DNA from: Metellina segmentata
Lineage: Eukaryota > Arthropoda > Arachnida > Araneae > Tetragnathidae
Direction of reading: 5' to 3'
DNA length: 64,000 bases
Assembly (NCBI GenBank): GCA_947359465.1
Contig: OX375883.1
Location: forward strand, 21,043,828-21,107,827
The notes under the pieces were generated by a model. The model did no database searches and was not told the origin of the DNA. It saw only the letters and a program-made list of their open reading frames with translations. Numbering within the stretch: the first letter of the stretch is position 1; each line of letters begins with the position of its first letter. Position numbers and translations under genes: made by a program. Positions 39,201-48,200 of this stretch are shown in pieces.

Positions 39201-42200
39201 GGATCAGATAAAACATTTAAAATTATGATGAGATTTCCTCTGAATTTTAATAATATGTTATGCTAAAATATTTCCTTTTTTATGTAAAAATAAGATGTTT
39301 TGTTCTTTACTTTAAAAAAAAAAAATATATATTATTTACTTTATATTTCCGTGTATAAGCCGAGAATTTTTGGAACGTTTTCTAAAGCGAAAGTACGGGG
39401 GTCGGCTTATATACGGATCCGCTAATCTCACAAAAAAAAAAAAAAAATTTAAAATTTTCCGTTACTCGGGCGTAAGCGATAAATATCGCAATGAGAAGGG
39501 AACCTTCAATTAACATCGTACTAGAGGTCCGGAATCAAACCAGCAGCGATCCAAATGGAGAGGGATTGTGAAGCAATCCCCTCCCCCTCATTGTTGAAAA
39601 GTATAGTTCCCGAAGCGAACGAACTAAATATGATTGCTTAGCAATTATCGGGGGTTAACGAGCAAAGGTGAGCAGCGGGCGGAGCCCCCTAGTGTGCAAT
39701 AAAAAAACACAAGATAAAATCTCCATGTGTTGTTGTTGCTGTTGTCGTGCGGGCCATATATGGCCCAATCGGGGGTGCCATTGCCCCGGAGGGTTGGACT
39801 TCTTCATACATGACACATCCGTTTTACAGGACTTTGTGACCACGACCTATTTAACGTGCCCCAGACACCATCAGCGAACACGACGGTCTTTAGCCAGGTC
39901 TAAGCGCCGATCTCGCAACCATCTGAATTGTAGGCTCCGCTGAGTACAGAACCCACAACCCTTCCGATGCGAGCCCGACGCTCTACTGACTGAGCTACCG
40001 CGGCTCTAAATCTTTATGTATTTTATTAAAATTCAACCGGGGGGGGGGGGATTGATCGGTTAAGAATATAATCGGCCTAGAGAACTGATCCGGAAAATAG
40101 TCGACCCCGGTGTACCTAGGAGAAAACCGGAGGACCTTTCAGGCAGGCAGATTCCCCGGAAACTGGTAGACCACCCGAGGCCGACGCAATAACAACTAAC
40201 AGCACCATAGGAGACGACGTTAGTAATGAAATATATATTAAATAAAATCAATAGAAGGGGAAGAAGGTTGAACGTGATATGCATGGAATGCAAGAGCCTC
40301 GACACCACCTGCCTGGTGCTGGTCAGGGCATCACAACCCTTGTTCCAACGCTGCCGTAAGGTATCTGGTCAGGAAGGACCCTCGGGGTGGGTTGGGGGCA
40401 AGAGTGCACAAGCACCGAGGGGGCTTAGGAAGTGCACATCAAGAGGAAGGAGAAGATCTATATTCAGTTCAGGAAGCCAACGAATTGGCGAAGAAATTTA
40501 ACGCTGCCTCCTAGAGAAACAAAATTTTCACTAACACAATCCAATAAAATGTATTTGTAGTTAAATGGAATCAGTGAACAGCGGAGATAGTACCGAGCTA
40601 TTTCTCTTTTTAAATTTATTTTATTGCGGTGTGCTCCAAGGGCTTAGAAAAAATCTATTTGAAAATTATAATACGTTGGGCTTCTATATGTGGAATTAAA
40701 ATATTTTTTTTTTATTGCGGTGTGTCAGTCGGCGTAAATTAGGAAATAACTATAGTTAATCAACTGGAGCACAATAGCGGGCTATATTGGCGATGGCCCG
40801 GAATCAAATATGACGGTAAGTAATTAAGGTCAGGTGGAGTAATTATAAGCATGGCGATACAAGCGATACGTGGGATTTTGAGCATCTAAAAAGTTGTTAA
40901 ATCTGAATGGTGTCAACCTTGAGGATGCAAAATGGCGATTCCACGTTTCTTTGAACCACAGCTGATAACAACCTGTTTAGGTAAAAAAATTGTGGTTGAA
41001 ACATTTGCGTTTTCAAATTGTTGTGTGCTGTATTTTCTAGTGTCCTTTCATAATCTATTGAAAGGTATATTGTTCCAATTCTTACTATTATCAGTTATAC
41101 AAATAAAAATATTGACGACCAGCTACAGGCTCAAGCCCAACAAGGCTGGTCTTTGTTTGTGAATTCTCCAATTCCCACTGACTATCCAATTGTGTCTTAA
41201 ATTCGTACACTCCCTTTGAATTAACTATATTTTCTGGCAACGCGTTCCAACTGTCAATTACCCTATTAAAGTAGTAGTTTTTCCTTAAATCCCGATTAAA
41301 ATGTGTCTTATTCAATTTATACCCATGACCCCTTATTCTGTAATCCATATTGAAATTTAAGCCCTCTGTGTCCCCTTGTTTTACAAACTTGAAAAGCTGA
41401 ATCAAATCGATGAAGATCGAGCCAACGCCCAAATCGCCAGGAACGGGATCATGTGTTTTGACCAAAAGACTACAGCATTGCAAGTGTGCCTTTGGCTTCT
41501 GTTGCTAGCCCCAAACCCTGACGGGGATTAGGGTCATGTGACACTCCGAAACCAATCGGAATCTTACAAGTTAAACTTGACAGATACCAGACACCCTTCT
41601 AGGGAAGCACTCGTGACATCTGACACGTGAAAGAACTTTGTTGTAAACATTCCCAAGAAGACACCTGTCATCTCCCTTTTTCACCCGTTTAGAACATAAT
41701 ATCTCACCGCTTAATCTTTGAAAGAGATGAGTTCCGATTATCACATCTCAATCTTCTTTAATCATTGATTGCAGATACTCCTCTTACAGGGATATACCCA
41801 AGGAATCATCCAAATCGACTACTCGGAAAAGAGAAAAACAATAACCAAGAGCCTATTATTTAACGTTATTAGACCTTCCGAAAGAATTGTAAAAAAAAAA
41901 AAAACGCCAAAATTGGCGCACGATAAACGCTCTTTCTCCAAGACAATATTCCTTCCCACAAATCGACGGACAGCGGTAAGTTGCAAGAGTAACAGATTAT
42001 CAAACGGAGGGTTGCGAGTTTGAATCCGACCAAAGACCGTGGTGTACAATGCTGGTGCACGCAAAATCCTTCGTGGTATCCAATGTCCTTACGTTAGAGT
42101 GGTGTGTAAAAGTAGGGAGAGTGGTGCCAGTTCAAGTGTTGCTCTTGTCTTCATATCTTGGTTCAAAATCACGTGGTTGATCCAGTGCGACGCTGATTCA

Positions 42201-45200
42201 AGCACCTATTATGACTTTGATATGAACCTGAGACATGACGTTGGCGTGGTGTGGAAGTTTGGAGAGTGGGGTGCCAGCTCAGGTGTGACCTCCTCATCTG
42301 ACCGCGGTTCGAAGTTACGAGGTGTTGTTCTCGGATCTTTCCCTGCGGATGTTGATCCCGGTAGCGCCACCAATAGCACGTTATGTTGCTCCAGTGAGAG
42401 GTTAATTAAAAAAAAACAAATACCGACGGGATGAAAACATCGGAGACTCGCTGAACCAAGTGCATAGACCTTGATGGTGATTATATTGAAAAATTAAATC
42501 GATTTTTTCAAAAAATCGATGTTTAACTTGATTCTTTACCATACTTACCAATCGATCCTCGTCACTTGTTTTGAACGAACCGAGATCATTACGCAGAAAT
42601 AAGTCTGTCATAAGAAAACGAAAACATGGCATATGCCATCATCTTTAACAGCCTTTTCGAAACATCAACCTTCACTATATCACTACAAGAAATTGGAAAC
42701 ATTGGCGGTAGCGATTGGCTATTTCATGGGAACTGATTTGTGCTGAGTAATATTTAGTAATTACCCCTTGTTCACGTAACAAGATAACATATTCGATGCA
42801 TTGTTAGGGTACCAGTAGAAAGAAATTGCGGGCCGTCATGGCACAGTGGATATGTTGTGATGTCTGACCTTCCACGAGAGAATAGTGGACGGCCCCTCAA
42901 AAGGAACACGTGTGTCAGGCCAGAAAGTTATTAAATCTCGTAGAATCGCCATCTGAGTTTTTTTTTGCACCTGCCTGTCACACTCAACACTTTCTAAGGG
43001 TTCCAAGATCCAAAGAGAGACATCGGATCTTTCCCTTAAGGGATTGATCCCGGACCGTCGTCAATAGCCCGTTGTGTTGCTCAAGTACGACATTAACTAA
43101 TAATTACCAATTACCAAAGAGTGACTCGCACGACTTGAGTTGACACTCCTTCAGTGTTGCAGGTGTCATTGGAAAACACCCGATCAACATTCCAAGAGGG
43201 TCTTTGTGAAAAACAAACAGGGGAGACGAGGGTTGGTACCCTCTGGGAAAGTGATGGAAAAAAAACTCTCGTTGAGGCAGCTATACGCGCGCGCGCGCGC
43301 GGTGAGGTGAAACACCGATAAAAAAAACTAACTGTGAAGTGAAACTCATTGCTTCTGCATGAACATACGTTCATCGATTGTGGAGTGTAAATAATTCTGT
43401 AAATATTTTTCCAATTGTGTTATTGAAAATTTTTTAAGTGAAATAAATAGCTTAAAAAGGTATCCAGCTAAGTCCAACTCCACTGTATTGCTTGTGGTGC
43501 CCAAAGCGCCACAATGTCCACTGCACTAGCAGACCTCGAGGTGTAGGCGGCGCAGGATCAATTCCTGTTAGCTGCAATCCTCCCGGAGTAGTAAAAGCTT
43601 TCATTATGTGTGTATGTCTGTTACTTGATATTGGCACCAGCATGGCCAAATACGGTCCTTGCGCCTTTAAAACCCCAAAGCAAGCAACCAACCAGAAATA
43701 AATCGTCCCAAGCTTTTAAATCATTCAGTTTGGAAACTTCTTCAGCAAGTTTAGATCATTATTCCTCCGGAACAGGATCAACAGCTAAGACAAGTTACAT
43801 TTTGACGTAGAGTAAATCTTAACTTTAGAAATCATATAATACGGACATATGGTAGAAAAAAAAAACTTTAGAATCCGGGGTACCACGCTTAATTTTCGAG
43901 TGTCACAAAAACAGCGCAAGTGCGAAAAATTTAATAACATGAAAAATATAACTGATACATAAATAAACGATAGCGCGTTCAAGAGAACATTAAACAAAGA
44001 ATGTTATAAATGCTCATCGAACTTGCGCTGACGTCATCGGCTGATGCAATCGCAGCGCAAATTCGAGTCACGAAAATGCGCTCAGCCGCTCACATTAATT
44101 TACTCCATCTCCGACCTTCTTTGCGTGAGCATGACGTTTGAGGTGTCATTTGTTTCGTCTGTTTGGGCTTTATAAATAATAATAGAAATAAAATTTAAAT
44201 ATTTAATTCTTGTTTAGATATCGGACTTCAAAGGGTGGAAATTTTGCAAAAATTTCAAAATGTTCACAAATATGTGCACAATAAACACCAGCATAATAAT
44301 AGAAAACGTCAACAGAAAGAACGATCGAGAGATGGGGGAATCCAAGAAGATCCAGACATCCGATGCTGAGTGTCAACGGGCTCGGAGGGGGTTCTTGAAA
44401 GTATAGGCGTCGCACCTTCAAGGTGAACAAATGCCTGATCACAACCTTCAACATGAACAGCGAGTGCACCAATTGTGATATTTGTGAGACATACATCATT
44501 TTCTTTTCATTTGAAAGCAAGCAATGGGTTTGAAATTTCAGCGCTCAAAAACAAAACTGCAATGAAAATATTTTTTTTTCATTAAGTAAACTAGGGACAG
44601 ACTTGTTAAGAGTAAAAACCATAGATTACCTCAGACTAATGGATGACCGCCAAAAAACTATGGAAGTTATTTATCATATATCTCTAATATTATAAAAGGA
44701 AGTGTTTGTTGGTCTGTTTGTGGCCGCAAAATCCTGACGATTCTATGGCACTTACAGCAATGAGATTTGGCACATAAATAGTCCGAATTATTTGGAATTT
44801 TTGGGTCACGGCTAATTTTAAAATTCAATCTAGAAGATTTTAAAATGAATTTAATAGATTTGTTCTCCATCGCTATTTGAAACGCGGATAACTTTTTCTA
44901 CCCGTGTGACCTTGCAGTCAGGGTTTGGAACCATGCCAAGTTTTTTTTTCATCCGCAGAACAAGGAGAAATTTTTTTTTTTTTCATTTCCGCTTTGATTT
45001 TGCGCAGAAGAATAAATTTCCAGCCAGATGATAAATCTTTTAACTGAAGTCAATTCTTTTTCCTATCTCCTAGACCGTTAAAGATAGAGTAAAAATTTCA
45101 ACATATTTGAAATCCACGGAAAATTTCAGTTTTGATTGATACCTAAAAATGTGATTTTCTTTAAATAAATAATTTTTTAATTGAATATATCTTCAACGGA

Positions 45201-48200
45201 TTTGAAATCTGCGGAAAATTTTACACCAGATTAATTCCTTACACCACGGGCACGGGCAGCGCCGGGCTAGCCACTCAGTGGCTAGTTATTTATATAAATA
45301 ATATACTGTTACAAAGAACGATAACAAAAAGCAAATGTAGGATTTAATTTCCTGCGTGCCATTGCATTGATTCAACATTTTGTTTTAATACTTGATTCAA
45401 TTTTTGTATTCAGTCAAGCGAAAAATTGATTTTAAGTCAAGCGGTTCCTATTTTTCGATTTCTTAATATGCATGACTGAAAAATGTTCAGATATATGTGC
45501 TAGACCAGATACTTTGTTAGCACATGTGAAAATGTTTTAGTTGTCTTTTTTGTGACTTGTTAGAGTTAAAATAATGCATGGCGATGTGGGCCACCAGTAA
45601 ATCAACGGAGGACCGCGTTCTTTGCATCCCTTAAGTACACCCAAATACGTATATTACTGTTTCTATGCAGAATAATTCAATCATTTATCCAATAAGAATG
45701 CATATTACTAAAATACACGACGAGAGATAGCAAGTAAAAGACACCTGTTTCTGTCAAAATCTGTTATTTTTTATCTCATGTTGTTAATTCTTATTTTTTT
45801 TTTAACTTGCATATTGACGGCACGTTTATTTAAAATACAGCAGTCACAACAGATAAGATAATCAAAACTGATGCATGAGACAGTAATTGATAAGGCATTA
45901 GAGTGAAGCATTGATAAGATGGAAGATAAAGTTAATTGATTGGGGAAAAAACCTGATAACAGAACAAGATATGCAAATGTATATTAACGAAATACGAAAC
46001 GAAGACACATATATGTGACAAAGAAATAAACTCGGAAGAAATTGGAAAATAGAATCAAACTTTTAAATACAACAAAGAATTTCAAAATCATGCAGTGTGA
46101 ATTTTCCCACAGGAAGAAGCACTGAAGCATACAGATGGATTGAAAATAATAAATGAGATAACTAGAACTGTTTGGACACCTGTTTCATGCCCTGGGACGT
46201 CACATCCAGAGCACTTGTAAAATAGTAGCATTGGTGGCGTACATTTTTAAAATAGAAATTGCACTCTAAAACCCCCATTTCAGGAGCAATTTTAGTTGCT
46301 CATTACAAAATGTCCACCATAAAGTGCATTTTGGTTTTTAAAGTACGACAAGTGGTGAACTTGACCACCACACAAATATTAACGAACAGTACAGTAGTAT
46401 AGTAGGGGAAAGTTTGGTACCTTGGGACAGTTTTAAACAAATATTTTTCCTGAGGCTATAATGTAGCTGTAGTTTGTTTTTTTCCATCAACTATTTACCT
46501 TCATTACTTTTGGAAAAATTTGCCACTTTTTATTTATTTGTACCTCGAACACTAGTGCTTAATAAATTGTTTTGTTAAACCATGCAAATGTTCCAAGGTT
46601 CAACATGGTTTTGTACCTTTGGATATATGCTGAACCTTGAAATGCATGTACTTTTAGATTGTTTGAAGTAGACTTAAAAAATAAATCAATTCCACACATA
46701 TCAAATTCCGTATTTATAAAAAATTACACAGTTTCCACATTTTATCGCTTGGCAACACTTGGCAGATTTTTCAGGGAATCAGTTAAAAAAACACCTGCAC
46801 TCAAAAGCAATGGGACGGCTGTCGAAGACCATATGCTCTGCCCGGGCAGACGAAAGGGGCTTAAAATTTTTAGAAAACATTAGACACCAACGAAGAACGC
46901 GTGTGAGGTACAAAGTAAGGAATAAAATAAATATTAGCTAGTCCTTGATCTGAATTAAATAAAATTTATTTGCAAATTTATATGCCCCGACTTACCGCGA
47001 ATTCGACTTTTCCTTATCGCGTAACTTCAGGATATCGGTGTATTTGTAAACTCACACGGTTGCATCAAAGGACAAAATAAATTGTTGTACCTCGGGATGT
47101 CCCAAGGTACAACACTTATTTTCTGCCAAGGTACAACTGGTTGTCTTTACAAATAAAACAGTCTAGAAAGTAGTACCCGGTTATGTTAACATTGAAATCG
47201 TATCATCATTGAGTAGAAAAGATTTTTAACTAACTTTACCAGCCCTAAAATATGTAATTTATAATCAATGAAAACACAAGAATCAAAATTGAAAGTCCAA
47301 AATATTTACTTTCTAGAGGACGTAATTCAATTTGTTGTTTAGCTAACACAACAAACACCTGTGTAGTGCCAATCTTTGTGAGAAGGTTCTCTAGTGGCAA
47401 ATGGTTAACTACAATGTGTTATTTTGCTACTTACCCAAAAGGAGGCAGCACAATATAAACTGTTTCAAAGTACAACTGTCCCAAGGTACACACCTTTCCC
47501 TATACAGCAGTGTAACCTACATCCACCATAAAGGAAGTTTGGGCTAAATTGTGGTGAACTCAGCCACCACACAAATATTAACTCGGTACTGTAGTTTTTC
47601 TAACAGTGTAATCCATAAAGTGACCCTGATATTTCCATGATTTCCCTGATAGTTTCACATAAATTTCCCTGATTTAACAATTCCCTTAAGAAATGTTGTG
47701 ATCTGTGATTGCTATCGATATACAGTATCACAACACTATTTTTAAATATTTAGGGACAGAGGGTGTAAAAGAATCATTCTCCAAAAATATTTTGTATTTT
47801 TTCTCTACAGATATTTTAATTCCTTTTTAACAAATATTATTGTAAGAGTTGGGACCCTTAATGGAACTCTTATAATTGCAATTGAAAAAAATGGAAAAAA
47901 AATGCAAAATATTTTGATTACGAACTTTTTACACATGACCCTACATTATCATGCTATTCATCAAAAACCAAGTGCAAATATGCAAAAAAAATTCAACAAA
48001 AATGTAATTGCAAACAAAAAAATTTATTTAATACACAAAAAACATCATTAGTTACACAAATTTCAAGTTGTATCGCTAGCCTCACGGCGACCAAGACGTA
48101 GCAGTGGAGAAAAAACGGCGGTGGCGATTTTCACGTTGTTTAAAAATGACAACGGCATGGTTCTTTATTCGAATTACAATTTCGGCGAATACGATTTATT

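Noticed and set aside
39937..40012. Candidate tRNA gene (minus)
   Set aside because: A- and B-box-like sequences are present, but the acceptor arm does not pair and the SINE body follows directly, so it is a SINE head.
43286..43301. (CG)8 tract as a Z-DNA regulatory site
   Set aside because: Short simple repeat inside an LTR-like element; no independent support.
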